IMG/VR virus record: IMGVR_UViG_3300032011_000052
Coordinates: 1 to 35,261 of that record
DNA length: 35,261 bases
Reading direction: 5' to 3' (one strand)
Origin: a virus
The translations under genes were made by a program, and so were the position numbers. Shown here in pieces: positions 1 through 8,814 of the stretch. A model generated the notes under the pieces. The model worked only from the letters and a program-made list of their open reading frames with translations. It was not told where the DNA came from and did not search any database. The first letter of the stretch is position 1, and each line of letters begins with the position of its first letter.

Positions 1-130
1 CGCTTTCCTCGTTTTCTGTCCAGAAATATAAATCAGATTTATTACAAGTTGCAACATCTTCTCCTGACTTAGATACATATAAACCATAACCGCCTGTTGC
101 TCTGTTGCCTATTAGTATACGATTTGCCAT
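1..130 (-). CDS. Small tail/fibre-associated protein, second tandem copy (3' end outside window)
   Basis: The reading frame starts with ATG at 130 and runs off the left edge, leaving 43 codons. It begins MANRILIGN, continues through GYGLYVSKSGEDVATC, and is clearly a paralogue of the gene just upstream, which starts MANRVLIGN and carries GYGMYVSKAGKDVLTC. The start overlaps the upstream stop (TGATG), so the pair is probably translationally coupled. The function is not recognised. Its place at the end of a fibre cluster suggests a virion-surface or fibre-accessory role, which is inference. The shared N-terminus suggests a common attachment module with divergent distal parts. Confidence 0.75.
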   Translation of the reverse strand, partial: MANRILIGNRATGGYGLYVSKSGEDVATCNKSDLYFWTENEES

Positions 131-678
131 CAGTCCGTCTCCTCAAAATAAGTGCTGTTCATATAACCATAGGCACAAGGTATTTTTAATACAACAAAAC
201 CAATATTTGTACACGCTTGGCTTGAGCCTAGCCCAACGTCTGTGTTTGAAGTTCTTCGACCGTCAGAAGGAAGACAAGCGTTAGCCCCATATCCCATTTT
301 AATAGGAGTTATAGTAGAAGCAGTTGTTTTTATAAGATCCATGCGAGTTGAATAATACTCCTCTGTTTGGTTTCCCGCTGACCAAGTCCAATTGTGCGAC
401 TGCTGCATGTCTTCAGCGTGTATGACAAGAGGTATATAACCAAGAGCGTCTTTTGAATTAGTTGTTAAAAAATTTAAAGCAGAGCTTAACAGTAACTTCT
501 GCCCCTCAGCGTAGATAAAACCAGAAGCTCCTGTGCCTTGGCTAGAATCAAACAGTAAATCTTTTCTGCCACAAGTAAGTACATCTTTACCGGCTTTTGA
601 TACGTACATGCCGTATCCGTAATTAGTTCCGGGGGAAGCCGAAGCTGATTTATTTCCTATTAATACTCTGTTTGCCAT
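130..678 (-). CDS. Small tail/fibre-associated protein, first tandem copy
   Basis: This 182-residue protein starts MANRVLIGN and has a Gly/Tyr/Ser-rich first 50 residues, then a mixed region with Trp and Cys residues (HNWTWSAGN around residue 95, two Cys in the last third). There is no signal peptide or membrane segment. The first 45 residues are repeated in the next gene downstream. The start codon overlaps the stop of the gpJ-like fibre gene (TAATG). I recognise no named family. Its neighbours make a fibre-tip, adhesin or decoration role plausible. Confidence is high that it is a gene and low on function. Confidence 0.8.
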   Translation of the reverse strand: MANRVLIGNKSASASPGTNYGYGMYVSKAGKDVLTCGRKDLLFDSSQGTGASGFIYAEGQKLLLSSALNFLTTNSKDALGYIPLVIHAEDMQQSHNWTWSAGNQTEEYYSTRMDLIKTTASTITPIKMGYGANACLPSDGRRTSNTDVGLGSSQACTNIGFVVLKIPCAYGYMNSTYFEETD

Positions 679-2189
679 TACGATGAATCATCCACTACTA
701 ATATTCTGTTATATTGAGCACTAATTTCAATCCTCTGATCTGTAGCTCCTGTGCCATCAGAACCAACAGTTATTCTTTGGTTAGCGTTAAGATTACCTGA
801 CGATATTTTAGCTGCAGTTAATGAAACAACCTTAGCTGATTCAATTGTAGCATCTGCTATCTTAGCGTTTGTTATCGCTGCATTTTGAATCATGGCGTTA
901 GCCATATACACGGTGTTACTACTAACAATAAACGGGGCTGTATTCGCATTGCTTCCGTTCCATATGGCAAACTTATCAGCTTGAAATTGCACATAAGACT
1001 GGGCCCCAGAACCATCACTTGAATTAGATCCAATAACCATCCCTGCTGCTGACTTACTGCCATTACTTTCTGTTGCTACTGTCAACACATACATAGCATT
1101 TAAGTCGCCTGTGTGAGAAGCCGTAGTCGTATTTAATGTGCTTATGGAACTTGTATGCCCACTTACCGTACTTGTTAAGTTAGTTATGGAAGTAGCATTT
1201 GCAGAGTCTCCATTTGCTCTGGCTGTTGCTTCTGATGAGATTGCAGCTGCAACTGTACTAGAGTTACTGTAGCCAGTAACCGTGGCTTCTAGCTCAGTAA
1301 TTTCACTAACTCTGGCAGTGTTTGCAGAAGTTAAAGTCGCAATGTTCGTGTTTGCTGTAGCAATATTGCTGGTGTTGGTTGTAACAGTAGAGCTCAAACT
1401 GCTTACTGTAGTAACTAAAGTAGCGTCACGAGCTGCCACCCAAGCGTTATTAGCAGTGTTCCTTGTGTAAAGTTGACCATCATCAGTATCAAACCAGAGG
1501 TCATTTGGTTGTAGTGCATCTCCATTTGACCTAGTGCTTGGAGAAGATGCGGCTTTTATAACCGTAGCTGATGTAGTGCTTGTAGCTAGCAAGCTATACC
1601 CTGGCATGTCTGCTAAAGTTTCACTTAAAGCTGTCATAACGGCACTAATGTTTTCAGCCGTTGTAGCACTTGCTGCTGGTGATGAGAACTCACCGAAGGT
1701 TTCATTGCCACTAACAGAAGTCGCACGCTGTACGAACCGTACCCAGTAGTACATGGTCGTGTCGTAATCTACCGTGTCTGTAAATACTGAGCCATATACA
1801 GACCCTTGCATTGTTGCAGCGTTAAGATCATCTATGCTTGCTCGCCATATTTCAGCTCGTGCAAACAAGCTGCCCATTTGGTGATTGTTCCATGTCACAA
1901 GTATTTTAGTAAATGCCCCACTAGCCTGTACGTTTTGAGGAATAGTGTTGAAGGGCATAGAAGGAGTAGGCTCTTCAATCATAGGCTCAACCACTCGATT
2001 AAGTCTAGAGGCCCTCTGAGCTAGATTGGAATCAATTAGATCTCTGTAGGTAACAGCTTGGTCAAGTTCGTCTCCACGACGTCCTAGACGCACCTCTAAT
2101 GCTTCTTGTACAGATTCTAAGTATCGTTTTAGTTCGGGTTCTGTGCTAGAAGGGACTCTATAAATAGCAGGTATTTTAGTTTCTGCCAT
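678..2189 (-). CDS. Tail fibre / tip protein with lambda gpJ-like C-terminal modules
   Basis: This protein has 503 residues from ATG 2189. That start is preferred over an in-frame one 13 codons upstream because it has AGAGGTG before it and overlaps the previous stop (TAATG). Around residues 80-185 is a fibronectin-III-like region (ILVTWNN, EIWRASIDDL, YYWVRFVQ). A low-complexity Thr/Ser/Asn coiled section follows at about 255-370. The C-terminal third holds a block typical of the distal region of lambda gpJ-type host-specificity proteins (YVQFQADKFAIWNG, then an AxITNAKI repeat). It probably mediates host contact. Only the C-terminal part of gpJ is present; the large N-terminal tail-hub part is missing, which suits a podovirus that has borrowed an adhesin module. 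The family call rests on motif memory. Confidence 0.75.
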   Translation of the reverse strand: MAETKIPAIYRVPSSTEPELKRYLESVQEALEVRLGRRGDELDQAVTYRDLIDSNLAQRASRLNRVVEPMIEEPTPSMPFNTIPQNVQASGAFTKILVTWNNHQMGSLFARAEIWRASIDDLNAATMQGSVYGSVFTDTVDYDTTMYYWVRFVQRATSVSGNETFGEFSSPAASATTAENISAVMTALSETLADMPGYSLLATSTTSATVIKAASSPSTRSNGDALQPNDLWFDTDDGQLYTRNTANNAWVAARDATLVTTVSSLSSTVTTNTSNIATANTNIATLTSANTARVSEITELEATVTGYSNSSTVAAAISSEATARANGDSANATSITNLTSTVSGHTSSISTLNTTTASHTGDLNAMYVLTVATESNGSKSAAGMVIGSNSSDGSGAQSYVQFQADKFAIWNGSNANTAPFIVSSNTVYMANAMIQNAAITNAKIADATIESAKVVSLTAAKISSGNLNANQRITVGSDGTGATDQRIEISAQYNRILVVDDSS

Positions 2190-4255
2190 TACACACCTCT
2201 TAGTTCGTCTATGGACTCCGCAATACAAACTTCATTTACTACTTTAGCTGCTTCAATTTGAATTGAAAAAGAACTAGCAACAGTGGCGGGCAGCCTAACT
2301 ACAGGCTCTGGTATGTCTGTTGCACTAAAACTTGGAGTCGAGCCTGTTACTGCATAAGCATTACCAGAGGTACTAATTGTAGCGTGATAATAAAGAGTAC
2401 CGTCTCCGTACACTTTAACTGTTACAGGCCAAGCCTCAGCATCTACTTTTACAAAACCCATGCTTGTAGGTTTAGGCGGCACAAACTCTTTACTTTTCCA
2501 AGTAAGAGTTTGATAGGTAGCGCCACCCTGAAACTTTTTGATTGTGTTATCAATAATAAGGTACAGCTCGTTATCGTCTGGGTCAGTAAACCCGCCAGCT
2601 GCATCTGTAGAACTAGTTTGTGTAAGCAAAGCAAGAGTATTTTTACCGCCCCTTGGGTCAAATATAAATCCACCATAGTTACTACCACTTGTGTATAGCC
2701 CTACGTATTTACCTTCCCACCTAAAACCTTTTAAAACTGTTGGGTAGTAGTCTGTTCTCCATTGTTGTGGAGAAATAACACCCTCAGTAATGACTTGCAC
2801 ATCTGTACCAGCGGCGGCTACAAGTCCATCGGCACCCGCGTACATAACCATGTTACCCATGTCCACGAGCGATGCTTTATTTAAACACGCTTGAGCTGCT
2901 TCAATACGTAGAACCTGCATGGCTCTTGGGTCTGTACCTGAAACCAAGTACGGTGTACCTTTAGTCGTGACGATAAGACCGTTTCCTGCCATACCTATCG
3001 CTACAATCTCCTCTTCAAGTGTAATGCGATAGCTAACGGGCCACGCGTGTGGCATGTAAGCGTCAGAAAAACAAAGTCTTTTACCTCTGAACCCTGCAAA
3101 AATACCATTTGGCATAGCAGTTAGCCCAATCATCGGTCCTTCGGGATACGTACTGGTGTCCTCGTTTGGCGGTCCGATCCAATAAGTTGATGGTATAACT
3201 TCTGCTAGCTCATCGTTGTCAAGAGCATCGTCGTATGTTCCAGTACCAAGAGACATGTCAGCGACATACTGAAACGCCGTAGTGTTAGAACCGGTGTTAG
3301 ATCTGTACAGGCGTTTGTGTGTAATATTATTATTTCCTCGCCCAGTACCACTTACACTTGCCGCAGGTAAAGTTACTTGTACAGTTTGGCCATCCACTTT
3401 GTCAAACACAGCTGAAGCAAGAGAAGGCGGCCCTTCTTCCCCGTATGCGGACACAAACGTGTACACGTAGGATGTACTGTACTTAGTTTGCGAACCATCG
3501 TCTAAAGGAGTTAAAATATGAGCCGAACCTGCACCAACACCTGTAAGGTTAATAGCACTTCCAGCAATTGCGTTCGCAAACGTAGTTGCTAATTGTATTT
3601 TAGGAGAAGTGCCTTTAATAACATAGTAGGTTGTGTTATCTGTAAGCCCTGTAATAACAGTGCCTCCACTACCTTTACCATAAATAACAGCATCTCCATT
3701 AGCTAAGGCTGTATATTGATCAGCGGTAACAGTTATAGTCTCATCATCAACGAGTACAATACTTGCACTAGACCCATCAAACGTGATTGCGTTACCTTGT
3801 ACTGAGCTTGCAGTAATAATTGAACTCGGTGTTTCACTAGAAGTAGGGGCAGGTATACCAAGTCTATATGAAGTTGTAGGATAAGGCGCACTACCCGAAG
3901 TAATCAAAGAGTCAATACTCATACGCGGAAAGCCAGAACTTCCTCCCTGTCCTGTCCAATACAACCTGTCTTGTGTGTTACCCGCAACAGGTCCAGGAAC
4001 AACATCAACGTCCTCGTCCCACTCTAACCAAGTTTCAGAACCGTCGTCTTCTTCGTACTTATAAATAGTAGTTCTACTAGAAGCTGTTGGAGCTTGACTA
4101 CTGTTAATTGTACTGGTGCTGTTATCGGTAATAGGTACAAGACGGCTACTATCTAGATTAACATCCTGTGCTGTTTGTGCGATATCATTCCCAAGAAGCC
4201 GTGGGGATATTTGTGGAGCCATTCCAGCAAAAGTGATTAGTTTAAAATATGCCAT
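2189..4255 (-). CDS. Tail nozzle / beta-propeller-like tail protein
   Basis: This 688-residue protein is rich in beta-strand-type sequence. It starts MAYFKLITFAGMAPQISPRLL, continues with an A..AQDVNL motif, and contains many Tyr/Trp-Gly repeats (YTFVSAYGEEGPPS, RLCFSDAYMPHAW, GLIVTTKGTPYLVSG). The opening pattern (aromatic-Gly-x-x-P, then a Leu-Leu and an Ala..A.N element) is what I associate with podoviral nozzle or tail-tubular-B/gp10-type proteins that cap the tail and contact the fibres. It lies between two small proteins and the gpJ-like fibre, and its stop overlaps the fibre start. No membrane segment or catalytic motif is visible. A generic tail protein is the fallback call. Confidence 0.65.
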   Translation of the reverse strand: MAYFKLITFAGMAPQISPRLLGNDIAQTAQDVNLDSSRLVPITDNSTSTINSSQAPTASSRTTIYKYEEDDGSETWLEWDEDVDVVPGPVAGNTQDRLYWTGQGGSSGFPRMSIDSLITSGSAPYPTTSYRLGIPAPTSSETPSSIITASSVQGNAITFDGSSASIVLVDDETITVTADQYTALANGDAVIYGKGSGGTVITGLTDNTTYYVIKGTSPKIQLATTFANAIAGSAINLTGVGAGSAHILTPLDDGSQTKYSTSYVYTFVSAYGEEGPPSLASAVFDKVDGQTVQVTLPAASVSGTGRGNNNITHKRLYRSNTGSNTTAFQYVADMSLGTGTYDDALDNDELAEVIPSTYWIGPPNEDTSTYPEGPMIGLTAMPNGIFAGFRGKRLCFSDAYMPHAWPVSYRITLEEEIVAIGMAGNGLIVTTKGTPYLVSGTDPRAMQVLRIEAAQACLNKASLVDMGNMVMYAGADGLVAAAGTDVQVITEGVISPQQWRTDYYPTVLKGFRWEGKYVGLYTSGSNYGGFIFDPRGGKNTLALLTQTSSTDAAGGFTDPDDNELYLIIDNTIKKFQGGATYQTLTWKSKEFVPPKPTSMGFVKVDAEAWPVTVKVYGDGTLYYHATISTSGNAYAVTGSTPSFSATDIPEPVVRLPATVASSFSIQIEAAKVVNEVCIAESIDELRGV

Positions 4256-4535
4256 TTCTTGCTCCGAAGTAAAACAACATACTTATTCCTGAAGTAATAA
4301 CAATCCAGATAAACCGTTCCGCTATGCTAATAGCGTTTCGATTCATCATGCTTTTGCTTTCTACAGTTTCAACTCGTGCTTCGAGCCTATCTAAACGGTG
4401 AAAGAACCTATCGTGATGTTTAAGTACAGTATTAACGCGCTCCTCAATACGAGCAATAGACACAACGGCTTCCGCCAGTTTGTCTAGCTTTTCTTCAACT
4501 CTTTCAAGTCTACGTTCACTCTGTGCTTGTGTCAT
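4242..4535 (-). CDS. Coiled-coil protein with C-terminal membrane segment (XhlA/holin-like)
   Basis: This 97-residue protein has residues 1-70 as a charged heptad-rich coiled coil (RRLERVEEKLDKLAEAV, RLDRLEARVETVE) and one C-terminal hydrophobic stretch at about 78-93 (FIWIVITSGISMLFYF). It has no signal peptide. This is the layout of XhlA-type haemolysin/holin accessory proteins. The start lies inside the preceding gene (20-nt overlap) and the end overlaps the nozzle-like gene by 14 nt, so it is embedded in the tail operon. It may help lysis, or it may be a membrane-anchored virion assembly factor. No endolysin is next to it. The topology is clear; the function is an inference from architecture. 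Confidence 0.6.
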   Translation of the reverse strand: MTQAQSERRLERVEEKLDKLAEAVVSIARIEERVNTVLKHHDRFFHRLDRLEARVETVESKSMMNRNAISIAERFIWIVITSGISMLFYFGARNGIF

Positions 4536-4776
4536 CTAAAGGGGTTTCTTCTTGCAATGGTTTTATTTTATCCTCTTGTATCATAGCTTTAAGCTCACCA
4601 GACACAGAGTTTTGAGCGCTCTGCGACTTTTTGAGCTGATAAGCTTGCTCTTGCACATCTTGTTGCAAGCGTACTAGGGTATTAAACCCATCGACTACAC
4701 GACTAGTTAAATCCTCTACCGCGTAGGCTTCTCCGTCAAAGTTAACGGTTTCTATTTTTGGGCTATCTTCTGCCAT
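4516..4776 (-). CDS. Small acidic protein, DUF6447-like
   Basis: This 86-residue protein starts after AAGGAG with good spacing. It opens with an NFDGEAYAVEDL element followed by a predicted helix (VVDGFNTLVRLQQDVQEQAYQLKKSQSAQNS). The pattern 'gene product with (D)G..Y...DL then a helical bundle' matches small phage proteins annotated as DUF6447, usually found in tail or lysis neighbourhoods. The C-terminus is acidic. It overlaps the XhlA-like gene by 20 nt in another frame, which suggests co-translation and possibly joint action. The biochemical role is unknown and the family assignment is tentative. Confidence 0.55.
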   Translation of the reverse strand: MAEDSPKIETVNFDGEAYAVEDLTSRVVDGFNTLVRLQQDVQEQAYQLKKSQSAQNSVSGELKAMIQEDKIKPLQEETPLDDTSTE

Positions 4777-4816
4777 TTTTATTCTCCTTAATTAAAAAAT
4801 TCATCATAACAAATTA

Positions 4817-5083
4817 TTATGCGTCTTGTTGTTCTTGATAAGCTGTTTTAACTGCATTAGTCCATACTGCATTACAGACTGCCTGTACTCTTGCATCTTC
4901 ACCAGATATATCCGTATCTCCCCAAGTATCACCTGTCTTGGTGCTTGGTGTTAGAATATGACGATGAAATGTACGAGTCAACTCTACGCCATCTTCTTTA
5001 ATTATAGTCGCTGTTCTTACTTGTACGATTCCACTTTCAAGAGTTTCAATCTTGTCTGCTGTTGTTGTTTTTGTTATTGCCAT
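4817..5083 (-). CDS. Small hypothetical tail-region protein
   Basis: This 88-residue protein has an ATG at 5083 preceded by GGAG. An N-terminal half of beta-type sequence (IVQVRTATIIKEDGVELTRTFHRHIL) is followed by a short DTWGDTDISGED acidic turn and a C-terminal helix (ARVQAVCNAVWTNAVKTAYQEQQ). I recall similar small proteins beside fibre genes of marine phages but know no function. It could be a fibre chaperone or adaptor. It stands in its own gap of about 40 nt on each side and does not overlap its neighbours. Confidence 0.7.
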   Translation of the reverse strand: MAITKTTTADKIETLESGIVQVRTATIIKEDGVELTRTFHRHILTPSTKTGDTWGDTDISGEDARVQAVCNAVWTNAVKTAYQEQQDA

Positions 5084-5123
5084 TTTTTTCTCCGTGCCTA
5101 GAATCCACTAGACATAATTATTG

Positions 5124-6794
5124 TTAAGCTATTTGATAAGTAAAACCAAAATTAAAGTACGCATTAGCGGGAGGTGCCGCACCATTTGTTGCCTTTATAA
5201 CAGCCGTACTTGCATTGTTACCAACACTAATAAACATACTTTTTCCTGTTTGTGCGATTTCTTGACCAGAACCATTGCCCGCTTGACCACCTATTAAACC
5301 AGCAGCAAAAGGTAAAGTCATGTTGTAAGCAGTTGGTACTGTTCCTGACGTTGGCACATAATGGGATTGAACCGCAACAGTAACCATTCTGCCAACTTTT
5401 GTATAAAAACCAGTATTTGTGCCTGTCACAGTACCCGCACTACCTCCACCCGCTACAGTATAAGTAGGGGTAAATGTGCCTTCTTCATAATCGTCAAGCG
5501 CGTTAGCTCCTGCTGTATCACTATTGAATATAAGACCATCTTGATTTACTCTTAATCTTCTAGCACCACCAGTATAAACATCTACTTCATTACCAGAAGA
5601 CTCTACTATATAAGTATCTCCACCTGCATCTAAATAAAGTTTTGCTTGTGGTTGCAATAATAAATCACCACCTGATCCACCAATTCCAATATTGATATTA
5701 CCATTTGAATTAATACGCATATGTTCTGTTGCATTTGCGTAAAACATCATATTATTAGTGCTGTTGTTATATTCAATCTGACCTATATTGTCGTCACCTG
5801 AATCTCCAAACTGTAATTGAGCTGATGCACTAGTACCTGCAACGATTGCTACATCTGTTTGACCCGAAGAGCTTACGACTAAATTTCTAGCAGGACTCAT
5901 GGTGCCGATTCCTAGCCTATTGTTTGGTATATCAAAAGCAAATGAATCAGCATTGGTTCCACCTGATCCACCATAAATTATAAGTTTTCCAGCTGCGTTA
6001 TATATTTCAGCGACATCGTTAGCTGTAGAGTCTTTTAATACTATGCCGGGATCACCACCTTCTACATATAAATACTTTGAAATCCCTGCAGCAGTTGCAG
6101 GAGTTGCACCAATTCCAACTTGGTTATTAAAGATAGCTGTACCTGCATCTGACATATCAAAAGTACAAGCAGTTATTGTTGAGCCACCATCATTTCCGAT
6201 AATGTATATATCTTTGTCTGATACGAAAGACTTCAAAGCGAAATTATTAGATGAAGTAGTTAATGCACCTACTTGTGTACTACCTGCATAAACTCGTACT
6301 ATGCCACCACCTTGTTTAAGTATCATTTCTCCTGCAGATTCTATTGTTAAATCTCCACCATCAGAAATAGTAGAACCATTAATTGTAATATCATCTACAG
6401 TAAGGGTCGTTAGTGTTCCAAGACTTGTAATAGCCGATTGAGCCGCCCCTGTGACTGTAGCGGCTGTTCCACTGGCATTACCTGTAACATCACCTGTTAG
6501 TGGCCCAGCAAACGCGTCTGCTGTAACTGTTCCGTCAAAATAACCATCTTTAAATTCTAAAGACGATGTTCCTAAATCTATTTGATTATCTGTGACAGGA
6601 GATAAGGCTCCGTCACCTATTGTTAATCTACCAGAACCACCTGTAGCGATAGTGATTACATCTGAACCACTGAAAGTAATGGACGTATTAGCATCAGCGT
6701 CTCCTTGTATAGCATCCAAAGAGATAGTGCCAACATCAGAGATGTCGATATCACCGATGTCTATAAATTCGCCTGTTACTTTTGTTAGTGCCAT
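5124..6794 (-). CDS. Tail fibre protein without C-terminal chaperone
   Basis: This 556-residue fibre is rich in Gly, Ser, Thr and Asp, with repeated GIG(T/A)xxP and 'TITGSTISDGGDLTIESAG'-type strands expected of a trimeric beta-helical shaft. A central block (DMSDAGTAIFNNQVGIGATP) is paralogous to one in the fibre encoded at 8807-11503. The C-terminal about 120 residues begin DDYEEGTFTPTYTV and contain GFYTKVGRMVTV, a distal head domain common in aquatic phage fibres. Unlike its two upstream paralogues it lacks an intramolecular S74 chaperone. It probably forms the receptor-binding tip or one of several alternative fibres. The start follows the previous stop by one nucleotide. Confidence 0.8.
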   Translation of the reverse strand: MALTKVTGEFIDIGDIDISDVGTISLDAIQGDADANTSITFSGSDVITIATGGSGRLTIGDGALSPVTDNQIDLGTSSLEFKDGYFDGTVTADAFAGPLTGDVTGNASGTAATVTGAAQSAITSLGTLTTLTVDDITINGSTISDGGDLTIESAGEMILKQGGGIVRVYAGSTQVGALTTSSNNFALKSFVSDKDIYIIGNDGGSTITACTFDMSDAGTAIFNNQVGIGATPATAAGISKYLYVEGGDPGIVLKDSTANDVAEIYNAAGKLIIYGGSGGTNADSFAFDIPNNRLGIGTMSPARNLVVSSSGQTDVAIVAGTSASAQLQFGDSGDDNIGQIEYNNSTNNMMFYANATEHMRINSNGNINIGIGGSGGDLLLQPQAKLYLDAGGDTYIVESSGNEVDVYTGGARRLRVNQDGLIFNSDTAGANALDDYEEGTFTPTYTVAGGGSAGTVTGTNTGFYTKVGRMVTVAVQSHYVPTSGTVPTAYNMTLPFAAGLIGGQAGNGSGQEIAQTGKSMFISVGNNASTAVIKATNGAAPPANAYFNFGFTYQIA

Positions 6795-6795
6795 A

Positions 6796-8814
6796 TTATC
6801 CCTCTAGTGCTGTGATCTTGGCTTCCGCAGCTTCTAATCTTGTTATGAGTTGTTGAATTACTGATACATACATTGCATCTGTTTCTGATAAAGGTGTAGC
6901 AAAAGTTAATAAGTCTGCATCAACTAAAGGTACATCTTTTGAAGAAGCGTGTAATTGATCTTGCATTACCCACCTTGAATCTACTGCATCTACTTCTTGT
7001 GCTATAAAGCCAATTACATCATCTTTATTACCGTGTAATTCTTTATTTTCCCAATCAAACTTTCTTGTTCTTAAAGACTTAAATTTTGATAAGTCATAAG
7101 TGTAGTCAACAATATTTTTCTTTAATCTTCTATCTGATAAAGAACTAGTGTTACCGTTATTAGTAAAGCAAGTTCCATCATTTCTAATTCTAAACTGTTG
7201 GTCTGCAGTTGAGCCATCTTGAGAGTTGTTCCAACATGAAATAATAGAGTTGTTTCCTGATGCTTGAGAGTTTACATGGAAAGCGGCTCCTACAGCATCT
7301 GCGTTTATAGCTCTAACTGTAAACATTGGAACACCTGCTTGATCTCTCTCTACAACCATAACTCCCGCATATGTTGGAGCGGTTATTCCTCCAACGTACA
7401 TACGACTACCAGTAATTGCAACAGTTCTACCAGTTGACGAACCTGCTTGTAATTCCATCCTATCCCCGTTGTGGTGATAGTCTATTCTTCCAACGTGAGA
7501 ACCGTTGTCAAAGAATTTAATTATGCCATTTCTATTTGCCGCGGCACTGTCCAAGTGTATTTCGGGATCACCGCCAGCACTTGTTTTAAGTTTCAACGAA
7601 CAGTTACCACTACTACCTCTATAAATATTTAACTTATGTCCTTCGTCATCGTATGTACCGATGGCTACTCCCGGATCATTTCCCGGCATAAGTGCTAACG
7701 CATTATAGTTTGAAGTAAATCGCATTAGGGTTGTGGTGTTCCAAACAAAGTTTACTGTGTTGGAAGCATCGTATCTGTTTTCAATATAGAACTTGTATGA
7801 ACTGCTGTTTGTTGTTTCTAGTTCAAGTATTGTTGGGCTTGCTGTGAGGACTCTGGTCTTTTGTTTCATGTTGACCATTCCTGAGCCACCATCAAGGGCT
7901 ATGTATTCTGCTAACCCACCGCTTTGATCGTCACATCTGAAAATCATGTTGCCATCGTCTACATGCTGGTCAAAATACCAAGCACCATAGTAACTGGATA
8001 TATAAGAATTAGAGCCGTCATGGATTAATCCTAGATCATTACTAGCGCCTAAAGTAAGCCATTTATCATCTGGAAGCCTAACGCCATCATTAATTCTCAG
8101 CATCTCCATTGATCCTGTTGGAGCCTGTGTGTCTGCTTTAGTAGTAGTAAATATTAAACCACCATCAGAAGAGCCATCACTCGCATCAGCAATATAAGCG
8201 TGTATTCCCGCATAAGTAGTTTTATTTCCACCATCATCATTGCCATAAAAACGAATCAGACCTATATTGTCATCATCAGCAGGAGAGCTTGAGTTTCTAT
8301 AAAAAGATAAATCAGGGGCTGTACTAGAACCTGCATCTGTAGATATAAGCTCTACTAAATTACCAGTACCTGAGTATGAAACTGTAAGAGGTGCTGTAGG
8401 TGATGCGGTTCCTATGCCAATTTTATCGGCACTACCATCAACAAAGAAGAGGTTTTGTTCAGTATCTCCTTCAATTCGAAAATCTACATCTGCACCACTT
8501 TCATTAAAAACAGCTGCTCCGTCTCTATCATTAGAAGAATCAGTACCCCAAGATATATCAGTACCATCAGATTTAAGTACCTGGCCATTTGAACCTACAG
8601 CGAGCACAGCAGGATTACCACTACTATCACCATAGATAATCTTACCTCTGGCAATGCCTGCCATTTTAGCTAAAGTAACTTGATCGTCTGCAATATGAGC
8701 AGTGTCTATACTTCCATCAGTATAGTGCTCACTATTGATAGCATCGTCTGCTATCTTAGCGCCAGTTATAGCATCGTCTGCTATTACGTTCGTTGTTATC
8801 TTAGTGTTAGCCAT
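6796..8814 (-). CDS. Tail fibre with C-terminal S74 autoproteolytic chaperone
   Basis: This 672-residue protein has an N-terminus made of short repeats (VIADDAITGAKIADDAI; 11-residue period, also visible as a repeated 16-nt DNA unit near 8737-8785). The middle is a Gly/Ser/Asp-rich fibre shaft. The C-terminal about 115 residues form a peptidase S74 / endosialidase chaperone domain: SDRRLKKNI with the Ser560-Asp561 dyad, then GFIAQEV, ending in a coiled coil (LITRLEAAEAKITALEG). The family assists trimerisation of the fibre and then cleaves itself off before the Ser, so the mature fibre should end near residue 559. The start overlaps the previous gene by 8 nt. Confidence 0.88.
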   Translation of the reverse strand: MANTKITTNVIADDAITGAKIADDAINSEHYTDGSIDTAHIADDQVTLAKMAGIARGKIIYGDSSGNPAVLAVGSNGQVLKSDGTDISWGTDSSNDRDGAAVFNESGADVDFRIEGDTEQNLFFVDGSADKIGIGTASPTAPLTVSYSGTGNLVELISTDAGSSTAPDLSFYRNSSSPADDDNIGLIRFYGNDDGGNKTTYAGIHAYIADASDGSSDGGLIFTTTKADTQAPTGSMEMLRINDGVRLPDDKWLTLGASNDLGLIHDGSNSYISSYYGAWYFDQHVDDGNMIFRCDDQSGGLAEYIALDGGSGMVNMKQKTRVLTASPTILELETTNSSSYKFYIENRYDASNTVNFVWNTTTLMRFTSNYNALALMPGNDPGVAIGTYDDEGHKLNIYRGSSGNCSLKLKTSAGGDPEIHLDSAAANRNGIIKFFDNGSHVGRIDYHHNGDRMELQAGSSTGRTVAITGSRMYVGGITAPTYAGVMVVERDQAGVPMFTVRAINADAVGAAFHVNSQASGNNSIISCWNNSQDGSTADQQFRIRNDGTCFTNNGNTSSLSDRRLKKNIVDYTYDLSKFKSLRTRKFDWENKELHGNKDDVIGFIAQEVDAVDSRWVMQDQLHASSKDVPLVDADLLTFATPLSETDAMYVSVIQQLITRLEAAEAKITALEG

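Noticed and set aside
2189-2228. Upstream in-frame start for the gpJ-like fibre
   Set aside because: It would overlap the nozzle-like gene by 40 nt without a ribosome site; ATG 2189 has AGAGGTG and the TAATG overlap typical of this genome.
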